Shown here: positions 8,123 through 16,569 of the stretch, one piece after another
Layout: the number at the start of each line of letters is the position of its first letter
How positions within the stretch are numbered: position 1 is the first letter of the stretch
The notes under the pieces: generated by a model
Seen by the model: only the letters and a program-made list of their open reading frames with translations
Told to the model about the DNA's origin: nothing
Databases searched by the model: none
NCBI RefSeq assembly: GCF_020535565.1
Contig: NZ_CP084758.1
Span: 3,299,001 to 3,363,000 of the forward strand
Length of the DNA stretch: 64,000 nt
Source: Shinella sp. XGS7
Lineage (GTDB): Bacteria > Pseudomonadota > Gammaproteobacteria > Burkholderiales > Burkholderiaceae_C
Direction of reading: 5' to 3'
Position numbers and translations under genes: made by a program

Positions 8123-9097
8123 ATGAGCAGCCTTATTGAACAAGCGGCACAGCGCCTCGAGCAGCTGCGCCAGGCCGGCGTCACGCTGCCCGAGGACACG
8201 GTGGCTGCGAGCGCCAAGCCGGTCTTCACGCCCGAGCCTCCCCAGCTGCGTGCGGAGCCCGAGCTGCCCGCACCCCAGTCCAAGCGCGTGGACCTGGACC
8301 TGCAGGCCCTGGCCGCTCAGGGCTTCCTGACCCCCAATGCGCCGCGCACCCAGATCGCCGACCAGTACCGCGTGATCAAGCGTCCGCTGATCAAGAACGC
8401 GATGGGCAAGGGCGCCTCCACCCTCAACCATGCCAATCTGATCATGGTGACCAGCGCGCTGGCGGGGGAGGGCAAGAGCTTCACCTCGCTGAACCTGGCC
8501 ATGAGCATCGCGGCCGAGATGGACAACACCGTGATGCTGGTGGACGCCGATGTGGCCCGCCCCTCGGTGCTGCGCATGCTGGGCCTGCCTCAGGGGCCGG
8601 GCCTGCTGGATGTGCTGGAAGAGCAGGTCGACATGAGCGATGTGCTGCTGCGCACCAACGTCGACAAGCTGACCCTGCTGCCCAGCGGCACGCCGCACGC
8701 GCGTGCCACCGAGCTGCTGGCCAGCGACGCCATGAGCAATATGCTGGACGCGATGGCCAAGCGCTATCCGGACCGCATCATCATCTTCGATTCGCCCCCC
8801 CTGCTGCTGACCACCGAGTCGCGTGTGCTGGCCTCCCATATGGGTCAGATCGTGATCGTGGTGCATGCCGACAAGACGCCGCAGAGCGCGGTGCAGCAGG
8901 CCCTGTCCACCATCGAGTCCTGCCCGGTCAAGATGCTTTTGCTGAACCAGGCGCGCGCCGCCAGCGGGGGCAGCTACGGTTACGGCTATGGCTACGGTTA
9001 TGGCTACGGCTATGGCTACGGCCAGGAGGGGGAGAAGGACCCCAAGGGCGCCAAGGACAGCGGCAAGGAAGGCAAGAATGAAGCTGAGAAGGCCTGA
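8123..9097 (+). CDS. XrtA-associated tyrosine autokinase (BY-kinase)
   Basis: Cytoplasmic tyrosine kinase partner of the chain-length determinant, 324 residues. Walker A is 'SALAGEGKSFTS' (Lys118), followed by a Walker A'-like 'VMLVDADVARPS' and the late 'IIFDSPPLL' Walker B motif, which together define bacterial BY-kinases. The C-terminal tail holds eight Tyr-Gly units (residues 285-300) and then a charged Lys/Glu-rich end; BY-kinases autophosphorylate such C-terminal tyrosine clusters. It probably cycles phosphorylation to control polymer length and export. Its last 20 bases overlap the start of the beta-barrel gene. Confidence 0.92.
   Translation: MSSLIEQAAQRLEQLRQAGVTLPEDTVAASAKPVFTPEPPQLRAEPELPAPQSKRVDLDLQALAAQGFLTPNAPRTQIADQYRVIKRPLIKNAMGKGASTLNHANLIMVTSALAGEGKSFTSLNLAMSIAAEMDNTVMLVDADVARPSVLRMLGLPQGPGLLDVLEEQVDMSDVLLRTNVDKLTLLPSGTPHARATELLASDAMSNMLDAMAKRYPDRIIIFDSPPLLLTTESRVLASHMGQIVIVVHADKTPQSAVQQALSTIESCPVKMLLLNQARAASGGSYGYGYGYGYGYGYGYGQEGEKDPKGAKDSGKEGKNEAEKA
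8975..9022 (+). repeat. eight tandem Tyr-Gly codon pairs (6-bp repeat) in the kinase tail
   Basis: Eight consecutive TAC/TAT-GGC/GGT units (48 bases) encode (Tyr-Gly)8 in the autokinase. Codon use varies between TAC and TAT and between GGC and GGT, so it is not a perfectly homogenised microsatellite; selection on the protein is likely. Unit number could still change by slippage without breaking the frame. Confidence 0.9.
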
Positions 9098-10619
9098 GGG
9101 GCTGGCGCTGTGCCTGGCTGGCCTGCTGCCCCTTCTGGCGAACTCGGCGCTGGCCCAAGCCGAGTCAGAGCCCAGTTCGGGCGGGCGCAGCGGTCTCGTG
9201 ATCGAGCCGCGCCTGAGCCTGCGTGAGACCCTGACCGACAACCTCAAGTTCAGCACCCAGAACAAGGATGCGGCCCTGGTGAGCACCCTGTCGCCGGGCA
9301 TACGCCTGAGCAGCAATAGCGGCCGGGTGCGGGGCTCGCTGGACTACGCGCTCAACAGCGTCATGTACAGCCGCAGCCAGGAACCCAAGCAGACCCAGAA
9401 CCAGCTGAGTGCGCGCGGTACCGTGGACCTGATCGAGGACTGGTTCACGGTGGACACCCGCGCCTCGATCAATCAGCAGAGCCGCTCGGCCTTCGGCACG
9501 GTGAGCGTCGACCCCTCCCTGCCCAATCCGAATCAGTCCGAGGTCTACAACCTGGGCATCTCCCCCATTCTGCGCGGCAGCCTGCCCAGCATCCTGCGCT
9601 ACCAGCTGACAGCCGACATCAGCGAGACCCGGGCCAAGAACTCCAGCACCGGCGATCTCTCCAACCGGGGCCTCTCGCTGCAGCTGGGCAGCCTCAGTCC
9701 GCAGACGGTGCTGGGCTGGTCGGCCTTCCTGTCCAAGCAGCGCTGGAAGCCCGATGGCGGCAAGGCCACCGACAGCTCGTCTGTGACCGGCAGCCTGCTG
9801 TACCGACCCGACCCGGAGTGGAACTTCAGCCTCACGGCCGGCCGTGAGCGCAACAGCTTCACCACGCTCTCGCAGCAGAGCGGCACGACCTATGGCGCTA
9901 GCGCCGGCTGGCAGCCCTCGCCGCGTACCCGCCTGGCCCTGGACTGGTCCCGCCACGACTACGGCAATTCGCACACCCTGAGTTTCGAGCACCGCATGGC
10001 CCGCACGGTCTGGCGCATCTCGGACACCCAGCTGGCCAGCCCCGCCGGCCCTCAGGCCAACGGCGCGCGAGGACTCAGCAACTACGATGTGTTCTACAGC
10101 ATGTTCGCCTCGCGCGAACCCGACCCGGCGAAGCGCGACATCCTGGTGCGCCAGTTCCTGAGCCTGCTGGGCATGGATCCGAACACGGTGGCCGTGGCCG
10201 GTTTCGCCAACTCCACCGCCACGCTGACCCGGCGCCAGGAGGCCTCCTTCGCGCTGCAGGGGCTGCGCACCACGCTGACCTTTCTGCTGAATCGCAACAG
10301 CAGCAGCCGTCTGGACCCGGTGAGCGCGGGGCAGGGCGACTTCGCTGATTCCAACCGCATCATGGTGCGCGGCTACACCCTGAACCTGGCCTACCGCCTC
10401 ACGCCCACCGACAGTGCCACCGTGGTGCTGACCGACCAGCAGACCCGCGGCGATCTGGCCAGCCAGCGCAGCGATCTGAAGTCCCTGATCGCCAACTGGA
10501 ATGCCCGGCTCGGCCCCTCGCGCAATATCACCCTGGGTCTGCGCCACAGTCGCTTCGACAGCCCCACCCAGCCTTACCGCGAGAACGCGGTCCTTGCCAC
10601 TTTTGTTCAGCAGTTCTAG
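9078..10619 (+). CDS. XrtA/PEP-CTERM system-associated outer-membrane beta-barrel protein
   Basis: The protein has 513 residues with a signal peptide (MKLRRPEGLALCLAGLLPL..., cleavage likely after ALA-QA near residue 27). The mature part is rich in alternating polar/hydrophobic strands ('RGSLDYALNSVMYSRSQ', 'GLSLQLGSL', 'RTRLALDWSRHDYGNSHT') and ends in FVQQF, a typical outer-membrane C-terminal phenylalanine. It matches the PEP-CTERM-associated barrel family (TIGR03016 type). The wider open frame begins at 8988, but ATG 9078 is right because a signal peptide starts there and GGAAGG precedes it. It overlaps the kinase gene by 20 bases. It may form part of the exit channel for the polymer; this is inferred from synteny. 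Confidence 0.88.
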   Translation: MKLRRPEGLALCLAGLLPLLANSALAQAESEPSSGGRSGLVIEPRLSLRETLTDNLKFSTQNKDAALVSTLSPGIRLSSNSGRVRGSLDYALNSVMYSRSQEPKQTQNQLSARGTVDLIEDWFTVDTRASINQQSRSAFGTVSVDPSLPNPNQSEVYNLGISPILRGSLPSILRYQLTADISETRAKNSSTGDLSNRGLSLQLGSLSPQTVLGWSAFLSKQRWKPDGGKATDSSSVTGSLLYRPDPEWNFSLTAGRERNSFTTLSQQSGTTYGASAGWQPSPRTRLALDWSRHDYGNSHTLSFEHRMARTVWRISDTQLASPAGPQANGARGLSNYDVFYSMFASREPDPAKRDILVRQFLSLLGMDPNTVAVAGFANSTATLTRRQEASFALQGLRTTLTFLLNRNSSSRLDPVSAGQGDFADSNRIMVRGYTLNLAYRLTPTDSATVVLTDQQTRGDLASQRSDLKSLIANWNARLGPSRNITLGLRHSRFDSPTQPYRENAVLATFVQQF

Positions 10620-10622
10620 CCC

Positions 10623-11747
10623 ATGTACGAAGCTTTCTACGGGCTGAACAGCAAGCCGTTCCAGCTCAGCCCCGATCCCAATTTCTACTTCGGCAGCAAG
10701 CAGCACCGCCGCGCCAAGGCCTATCTGGACTACGGCGTGCTGCGCAATGATGGCTTCATCGTCATCACCGGCGAGATCGGTGCGGGCAAGACCACCTTGC
10801 TGCGCGGCCTGCTCGACAGCCTGAACCGCAGCAATGTGGTGATCGGCAATCTGGTCACCACCCAGCTCGACGCCGAGGACACCCTGCGCATGGTGGGTGC
10901 GGCCTTCGGCGTGCGGGTCAAGGACCTGCCCAAGTCGGAGCTGCTAATGACGCTGGAGGCCTTCTTCGTCAACCAGACCAGCCAGGGCAAGCGCTGCCTG
11001 CTGATCGTGGACGAGGCCCAGAACCTGAGCGCGCGCGCGGTGGAAGAACTGCGCATGCTCTCCAACTTCCAGTTCAGCAATCAGTCCCTGCTGCAGACCT
11101 TTCTGGTCGGCCAGCCCGAGTTCCGCGGCATCCTGCAGCGGCCCGAGATGGAGCAGTTCCGCCAGCGCGTGGCGGCCACCTGCCATATCGGCCCGCTGGA
11201 CGAGGACGAAACCCAGCGCTATATCGAGCACCGCCTCAAATGCGCGGGTAGCAATGGCAAACCCAGCTTCGATCCCGAGGTCTTCCCGGTGATCCACCAG
11301 GCCAGCCAGGGCATTCCGCGCCGCATCAACTCCCTGTGTGACCGCCTGCTGCTGCTGGGTTTCATGGCCGGCAAGACGCATCTGGGCAAGGAAGACGTCG
11401 ACGAGGTGCTGCGCGACATCGCCCAGGAAACCCAGACCCCGGCCAAGAGCGTGCATGGCGGCCTGGGGCCGACGCTCAACGGCCATGCGCCGCTGGATTT
11501 GGACCTGGGCCGCCTCAGCCTGGGGGCCGAGCAGGCCGCCGCCCTGGGCCATGAGATTGCGTCCTTGAGCCAGGAGCAGCAGCTCGGCCAGCTGCAGCGC
11601 CTGGAAAGCGGCCTGGCCCGGCTGGAGCGCATCAATCTGCAGACCCTGGGCCTGCTGCAGAAGCTGGTGGAGGCCGTCAGCCAGCCCGCAGCCGCTGCGC
11701 CGCAGCCCGCGCCGGGAGCCGACAGCTCGGCCGGGACCAGTCATTGA
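10623..11747 (+). CDS. XrtA/PEP-CTERM system-associated AAA ATPase (ExeA/GspA-like)
   Basis: Putative secretion ATPase of 374 residues. It starts MYEAFYGLNSKPFQLSPDP, the standard opening of the ExeA-like AAA family. Walker A is 'GEIGAGKTT' (Lys56) and Walker B is 'CLLIVDEAQNLS'. The C-terminal 90 residues are low-complexity, Leu/Gln-rich and probably helical, ending in an Ala/Pro-rich tail. It belongs to the TIGR03015-type subfamily found only in exosortase loci. It begins 3 bases after the barrel gene's stop. Its substrate is unknown; energising assembly of the envelope complex is the usual suggestion. Confidence 0.9.
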   Translation: MYEAFYGLNSKPFQLSPDPNFYFGSKQHRRAKAYLDYGVLRNDGFIVITGEIGAGKTTLLRGLLDSLNRSNVVIGNLVTTQLDAEDTLRMVGAAFGVRVKDLPKSELLMTLEAFFVNQTSQGKRCLLIVDEAQNLSARAVEELRMLSNFQFSNQSLLQTFLVGQPEFRGILQRPEMEQFRQRVAATCHIGPLDEDETQRYIEHRLKCAGSNGKPSFDPEVFPVIHQASQGIPRRINSLCDRLLLLGFMAGKTHLGKEDVDEVLRDIAQETQTPAKSVHGGLGPTLNGHAPLDLDLGRLSLGAEQAAALGHEIASLSQEQQLGQLQRLESGLARLERINLQTLGLLQKLVEAVSQPAAAAPQPAPGADSSAGTSH

Positions 11748-11784
11748 TGAAAAAGAAGATGCTGCCGCACCGGAGCCCCACGCC

Positions 11785-12672
11785 ATGCTGATGCCCACCC
11801 GCGAGACCCGCCCGCGCAATGCCATGACCATTGACGTGGAGGACTACTTCCAGGTCTCGGCCTTCGCGCCCTATATCGCCCGCGGCGACTGGGACAGCCG
11901 CGAATGCCGGGTGGAGCGCAATGTGGACCGCATCCTGGGCTTGCTGGCCGAGCAGGGCACCCAGGCCACCTTCTTCACCCTGGGCTGGGTGGCCGAACGC
12001 TACCCGCAGCTGGTGCGCCGCATCGTGGAGGGCGGTCACGAGATTGCCAGCCATGGCTATGGTCACGAGCGTGCCAGCGACCTGAGCCCCGAGGCCTTCC
12101 GGGCCGATGTGGGCCGGGCCAAGGCCTTGCTGGAAGACCTGAGCGGCCGCGAGGTGCTGGGTTACCGTGCCCCCAGCTTCTCCATCGGCGAGCGCAATCT
12201 CTGGGCCTTCGATGTGCTGCGCGACTGCGGCTACCGCTACAGCTCCAGCGTCTACCCCATCCGCCACGACCATTACGGCATGCCCGATTCGCCGCGCTTT
12301 GCCTATCCGGTGCGTGAGGGCCTGCTCGAAGTGCCGGTGACCACCCTGCGCCTGCGCGGCCGCAACCTGCCCTCCAGCGGCGGCGGCTATTTCCGCCTGC
12401 TGCCCTATGCGCTCTCGCGCTGGCTGATCGAGCAGGTCAACCGCAACGATCAGCAGTCGGCGGTCTTCTACTTCCACCCCTGGGAGATCGACCCGGGCCA
12501 GCCCCGCATCGCCGGCATCGATGCCAAGACGCGCTTCCGTCATTACGTGAACATCGGCCGCACCGAGGCCCGCATCGCCCAACTGCTGCGCGACTTCGCC
12601 TGGGGGCGCATGGACCAGATCTTCCTCGGTCGAGGGCAGGGCGAGCGCCAGGCCGCGGCGGCCACGGCATGA
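11785..12672 (+). CDS. XrtA system polysaccharide deacetylase (NodB fold plus DUF3473)
   Basis: Carbohydrate esterase family 4 enzyme of 295 residues. The metal-binding DxxD is in 'MTIDVEDYFQVS' (residues 14-25) and the H-x-x-x-H pair is in 'IASHGYGHE'. The C-terminal part ('YFHPWEIDPGQPR') is the DUF3473 extension of the PEP-CTERM subfamily. It should remove N-acetyl groups from the growing or finished polysaccharide. ATG 11785 is preferred because CGGAG lies 9 bases upstream. ATG 11824 is an alternative that would start directly at the conserved motif. No signal peptide is seen. The stop overlaps the next ATG (ATGA). Confidence 0.9.
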   Translation: MLMPTRETRPRNAMTIDVEDYFQVSAFAPYIARGDWDSRECRVERNVDRILGLLAEQGTQATFFTLGWVAERYPQLVRRIVEGGHEIASHGYGHERASDLSPEAFRADVGRAKALLEDLSGREVLGYRAPSFSIGERNLWAFDVLRDCGYRYSSSVYPIRHDHYGMPDSPRFAYPVREGLLEVPVTTLRLRGRNLPSSGGGYFRLLPYALSRWLIEQVNRNDQQSAVFYFHPWEIDPGQPRIAGIDAKTRFRHYVNIGRTEARIAQLLRDFAWGRMDQIFLGRGQGERQAAAATA

Positions 12673-13718
12673 GCGGCGCGGCTTTGCGCGTCCAGCGCCT
12701 CGCGCCGGGCGACCGCGCCACGGCCCAGCGCTGGGACGCTTTTGTGCTGGCCTGCCCGCAGGCCAGCTTCTTCCACCGCGCCGGCTGGATGCGCATGGTG
12801 GGCGAGATCTTCGGTCATGCCTGCTTCTTCCTCTACGCCGAGCGCGAGGGTCGCATCGAGGGCGTGCTGCCCCTGGCCCAGGTGAAGAGCCGGCTGTTCG
12901 GCCATTCCCTGGTGAGCCTGCCCTTTGCCGTCTACGGCGGCGTGGCAGCCGACACCGAGGACGCGGCCCAGTCCCTGGAGCTCGAGGCCCAGCGCCTGGC
13001 GCGCGAGCTGGGCGCCGAGCACCTGGAGCTGCGCCATGTGCAGCAGCGCCACGAGGACTGGCCGCAGCAGGACCTCTATGTGACCTTCCGCAAGGAGATC
13101 CTGCCCGAGGAAGAGGCCAATATGCTGGCCATCCCGCGCAAGCAGCGGGCCATGGTGCGCAAGGGCATCAAGAACGGCCTGATCGGGCATGTCGACGCCG
13201 ACGCCTCGCGCTTCTTCGCGCTCTATGCCGACAATGTGCACCGCCACGGCACGCCCGCCATGCCGCGCCGCTATTTCGAGGCCCTGCTGCAGGAGTTCGG
13301 ACCCGACTGCGAGGTGCTCACCGTCACCGATTCAGAGGGCAACCCCCTCAGTTCGGTGCTCAGTTTCTACTTCCGTGACGAAGTGCTGCCCTACTATGCG
13401 GGCGACGCCGTCGCGGCGCGCGAACTGGCGGCCAATGACTTCAAATACTGGGAACTGATGCGACGCGCCTGTGCGCGCGGCCTCAAGGTGTTTGACTATG
13501 GCCGCAGCAAGCAGGGCACGGGCTCCTACGCGTTCAAGAAGAACTGGGGTTTCGAGCCGACGCCGCTGCACTACGAATACTGCCTCTACCGCCGCGATAC
13601 CGTGCCCCAGAACAATCCCAGCAACGCCAAGTACCAGCTCTTGATCAAGACCTGGCGCCGCATGCCGCTGTCCTGGGCCAACTGGCTGGGTCCCTTCATC
13701 GTCCGCAACCTGGGTTGA
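12669..13718 (+). CDS. FemAB-like XrtA/PEP-CTERM system protein
   Basis: The protein has 349 residues and a GNAT/FemAB fold; family members move acyl or aminoacyl groups. Visible landmarks are 'GRIEGVLPLAQVKSRLFG' in the N-terminal half and, in the C-terminal half, 'VLSFYFRDEVLPYYAGD' followed by 'FDYGRSKQGTGSYAFKKNWG'. The latter is the conserved GNAT-like core of this subfamily (TIGR03019 type). The start overlaps the deacetylase stop as ATGA. Aminoacylation or acylation of the sugar chain is a reasonable guess, but the substrate is not known. Confidence 0.88.
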   Translation: MSGAALRVQRLAPGDRATAQRWDAFVLACPQASFFHRAGWMRMVGEIFGHACFFLYAEREGRIEGVLPLAQVKSRLFGHSLVSLPFAVYGGVAADTEDAAQSLELEAQRLARELGAEHLELRHVQQRHEDWPQQDLYVTFRKEILPEEEANMLAIPRKQRAMVRKGIKNGLIGHVDADASRFFALYADNVHRHGTPAMPRRYFEALLQEFGPDCEVLTVTDSEGNPLSSVLSFYFRDEVLPYYAGDAVAARELAANDFKYWELMRRACARGLKVFDYGRSKQGTGSYAFKKNWGFEPTPLHYEYCLYRRDTVPQNNPSNAKYQLLIKTWRRMPLSWANWLGPFIVRNLG

Positions 13719-13728
13719 GTCGGCGGCC

Positions 13729-14973
13729 ATGGCCAAGCTGCTCTACCTGGTGCACCGTCTGCCCTATCCGCCCAACAAGGGCGACAAGGTGCGCTCCTAC
13801 CATCTGCTCAAGCATCTGGCCGCGCGCCACGAGGTGCACCTCGGCACCTTCGTGGACGACCCGGATGATCTGCAGTACCTGGACACGGTGCGGGGCCTGT
13901 GCAAGAGCCTGCACGTCGCGCACCTGCATCCGGGGCGCGCCAAGCTGGCCAGCCTGCGCGGCCTGCTCAGCGGCGAAGCCCTGAGCCTGCCTTACTACCG
14001 GGATGCGGGCCTGGCCCGCTGGGTGCGCGAGACCGTGCGCGAGCAGCGGCCCGATGCGGTGGTGGTCTTCTCCTCCACCATGGCCCAATACGCGCCCGCA
14101 GCGCTGCCCCTGCTGCTGGACCTCGTGGACCTGGATTCGGCCAAGTGGAGCGAGTACGGCGGCCAGCACCGCTGGCCCCTGTCCTGGCTCTACCGCCGCG
14201 AAGGCCGGCGCCTGCTGGACTACGAGACCCGCATGGCCGAGCGTGCGCGCTGCGCCTACTTCGTGACCGACAAGGAGGTGGCCCTGTTCCGCCGCCAGGC
14301 GCCGCACAGCCGCGCCCGCGTGGAGGCTTCGGGCAACGGGGTGGATGCCGAGTTCTTCGCGCCCGAGCCGCAGCGCGCCTCGCCCTTCGCGGCGGATGAG
14401 CAGGCCCTGGTCTTCACCGGGGCCATGGACTACTGGCCCAATGCCGATGCCGTGGTCTGGTTCGCGGGCGAGGTGCTGCCGCGCCTGCGCGCCCAGCACC
14501 CGGCGCTGTGTTTCTACATCGTGGGTCGTGCACCAGGGCCCGCCGTGCAGGCCCTGGCGAGCGCCGATGTGGTGGTGACCGGCACCGTGCCCGATGTGCG
14601 GCCCTATTTGCAGCATGCTGCGGTGGTGGTGGCGCCGCTGCGCCTGGCGCGCGGCATCCAGAACAAGATCCTGGAAGCCATGGCCATGGCGCGCCCGGTG
14701 GTGGCGGCCCGTGCCTGCGTGGAAGCCATCGAGGCCCGCGAAGGCCATGAGCTGCTGGCTGCCGAGAGTGCCGAGGACTATGCCCAGGCCGTCTCGAACC
14801 TGCTGCAGCAAGCCGAGCATGCCGCCGCCGTTGGGGCCGCCGGTCGACAGCGGGTGCTGGATGCCTACAGCTGGGACGCCCGTCTGGCCGGCATCGACCA
14901 GGTGCTGGAGGGTTTGCACGCGCCCAAGGCCGCCTCGAGCGATGTGACTTTGAGCGTAGGGGCCGCGGCATGA
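13729..14973 (+). CDS. XrtA-associated glycosyltransferase, GT4-like (TIGR03087 type)
   Basis: GT-B fold glycosyltransferase of 414 residues. It opens MAKLLYLVHRLPYPPNKGDK, and 'NKGDKVRSYHLLKHLA' is the acceptor-side glycine-rich loop. The C-terminal half has 'TGAMDYWPNADAVVWF' and the nucleotide-sugar-binding 'LRLARGIQNKILEAMAMARPVVA', where the Glu belongs to the EX7E-like motif. It matches the sugar transferase of exosortase loci often called Stp1. It is probably cytosolic and peripheral to the membrane. The stop overlaps the exosortase start as ATGA. Confidence 0.9.
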   Translation: MAKLLYLVHRLPYPPNKGDKVRSYHLLKHLAARHEVHLGTFVDDPDDLQYLDTVRGLCKSLHVAHLHPGRAKLASLRGLLSGEALSLPYYRDAGLARWVRETVREQRPDAVVVFSSTMAQYAPAALPLLLDLVDLDSAKWSEYGGQHRWPLSWLYRREGRRLLDYETRMAERARCAYFVTDKEVALFRRQAPHSRARVEASGNGVDAEFFAPEPQRASPFAADEQALVFTGAMDYWPNADAVVWFAGEVLPRLRAQHPALCFYIVGRAPGPAVQALASADVVVTGTVPDVRPYLQHAAVVVAPLRLARGIQNKILEAMAMARPVVAARACVEAIEAREGHELLAAESAEDYAQAVSNLLQQAEHAAAVGAAGRQRVLDAYSWDARLAGIDQVLEGLHAPKAASSDVTLSVGAAA

Positions 14974-16535
14974 GTCGCGTGCTGCCCGCCCGCCCGGCCG
15001 AGCCCCTGAGCACGGCGCCCTGGCGCTGGGCCCTGCTGCAGATGGTCCTGGCCCTGCTGGCGCTCTTGCTGCTCTACCGCGAGACGGCCCTGGCCATGGT
15101 GGGCATCTGGCAGCGCTCCGACACCTTTGCCCACGCCTTCGTGGTGCCGCCCATTGCGCTGTGGCTGATCTTGCGTCGGCGCGATGTGCTCGCGGCCCTG
15201 CGCCCCGTGCCCGATGCCTGGTTCCTGCTCCCGCTGGCGCTGGCCGGTCTGGCCTGGCTGCTGGGCGAACTGGTGGCGGTGAATGCCCTGACCCAGCTGG
15301 CCCTGGTGGCCCAGATCGCGCTGCTGGTGCCCCTGCTCTGGGGCCGGGCCGTGGCGCGGCGCATCCGCTTTCCCCTGCTGTTCCTATTCTTTGCGGTGCC
15401 CGTGGGCGAGTTCATGCTGCCCACCCTGATGGAGCTGACGGCGGACTTCACCGTGGTGGCCGTGCGCCTGAGCGGCGTGCCCGTCTACCGCGAAGGACTG
15501 CAGTTCATCATTCCCTCGGGCAGCTGGTCGGTGGTGGAGGCCTGCAGCGGCCTGCGCTATCTGATGGCCTCCCTGATGGTGGGCACCCTGTTTGCCTATC
15601 TGAGCTATCACAGCCTGCGCCGGCGGCTGATCTTCGTGGCCGTTTCCCTGCTGATCCCCCTGCTGGGCAACTGGGTGCGGGCCTACTTGATCGTGATGCT
15701 GGGGCATGTCTCGGGCAATGAGCTGGCCACCGGTGCCGACCACCTGGTCTATGGCTGGGTCTTCTTCGGCATCCTGATGCTGGCGATGTTCATGATCGGT
15801 GCCCGCTGGACCGAGGACGAACTCCCGCCGGCCCCGCCGACGGCCAGCGAGATCCGGAGTGCCACCCCGGCTCAGCGCTGGCTGGTGGCTGTCCTGGGCC
15901 TGACGGCCCTGGCCGTGCCGAACTTGCTGCAGGCTCGCTTCGAGCGTGCCGGCCAGGCCGAGCTGACCCTGCATCTGGCGGCCCCCGAGCTGGGGGCATG
16001 GCAAAAGCGGGCCGAGCCCCTGGCCGACTGGCAGGCTCGCTTCGTGAATCCGCGCGCCGAGCTGCAGACCGTCTATGAGCGCGCCGACCAGCGCGTGGGT
16101 CTGCATCTGGCCTACTACCGTCAGCAGGGCTATGACAGCAAGCTGCTGGGCTCACACCACCAGTTGCTGGGGGCGGACGAGAAGCGTTGGGCCCAGCTGG
16201 ACGGCCGGCCTCAGTCCCTGAGCCTGGCGGGGCAGAACCTCGAGCTGCACAGCGTGGAGCTGCGGGCCGGCTCCCTGAGCGGCGTGCGCAGCCAGCGTCT
16301 GCGGGTCTGGCAGTTTTTCTGGGTGCATGGCCGGCTCACGGCCAGCCCTGTCCGGGCCAAGGCCTGGAATGCCTGGCAGCGCCTGAGCGGACAGGGCGAC
16401 GATGCGGCATCCGTCATCGTTTACACCGAAGATCTTCAGGACAATGGCGAGGCTGCCGAGCAGCGGCTGCGCGACTTCCTGCAACAGAACTGGGGCGCCA
16501 TTGCGGCCCAGCTGGACAAGACCGCCGCGCAGTGA
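14970..16535 (+). CDS. xrtA: exosortase A fused to an EpsI domain
   Basis: Membrane cysteine protease/transpeptidase that should cleave PEP-CTERM sorting signals, 521 residues. About eight membrane helices fill residues 20-285. The catalytic triad is visible: Cys192 in 'VEACSGLRYL', Arg237 in 'NWVRAYLIVMLGH' and His258 in 'GADHLVYGW'. From about residue 300 a further helix and a periplasmic EpsI (DUF3485) domain follow, ending near 'LQQNWGAIAAQ'. This XrtA-EpsI fusion is the usual form in betaproteobacterial EPS loci. No PEP-CTERM protein is encoded in this window, so its substrates must lie elsewhere. Confidence 0.95.
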   Translation: MSRVLPARPAEPLSTAPWRWALLQMVLALLALLLLYRETALAMVGIWQRSDTFAHAFVVPPIALWLILRRRDVLAALRPVPDAWFLLPLALAGLAWLLGELVAVNALTQLALVAQIALLVPLLWGRAVARRIRFPLLFLFFAVPVGEFMLPTLMELTADFTVVAVRLSGVPVYREGLQFIIPSGSWSVVEACSGLRYLMASLMVGTLFAYLSYHSLRRRLIFVAVSLLIPLLGNWVRAYLIVMLGHVSGNELATGADHLVYGWVFFGILMLAMFMIGARWTEDELPPAPPTASEIRSATPAQRWLVAVLGLTALAVPNLLQARFERAGQAELTLHLAAPELGAWQKRAEPLADWQARFVNPRAELQTVYERADQRVGLHLAYYRQQGYDSKLLGSHHQLLGADEKRWAQLDGRPQSLSLAGQNLELHSVELRAGSLSGVRSQRLRVWQFFWVHGRLTASPVRAKAWNAWQRLSGQGDDAASVIVYTEDLQDNGEAAEQRLRDFLQQNWGAIAAQLDKTAAQ

Positions 16536-16569
16536 ACGCGGACGGCGCGATGAACACAAGGATCAAGCA

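Noticed and set aside
8975-9022. CRISPR-like or non-coding tandem repeat
   Set aside because: The unit is 6 bases, in frame, with synonymous variation, and has no spacers; it is coding.
6482-9316. 944-codon minus-strand open frame across the chain-length and kinase genes
   Set aside because: It spans two genes with clear families on the + strand and has no recognisable motif; same GC artefact.
11747-11791. Fourteen-codon frame overlapping the ATPase stop
   Set aside because: It begins at an ATGA overlap, but it is short, has no homology I recognise and overlaps the deacetylase start.
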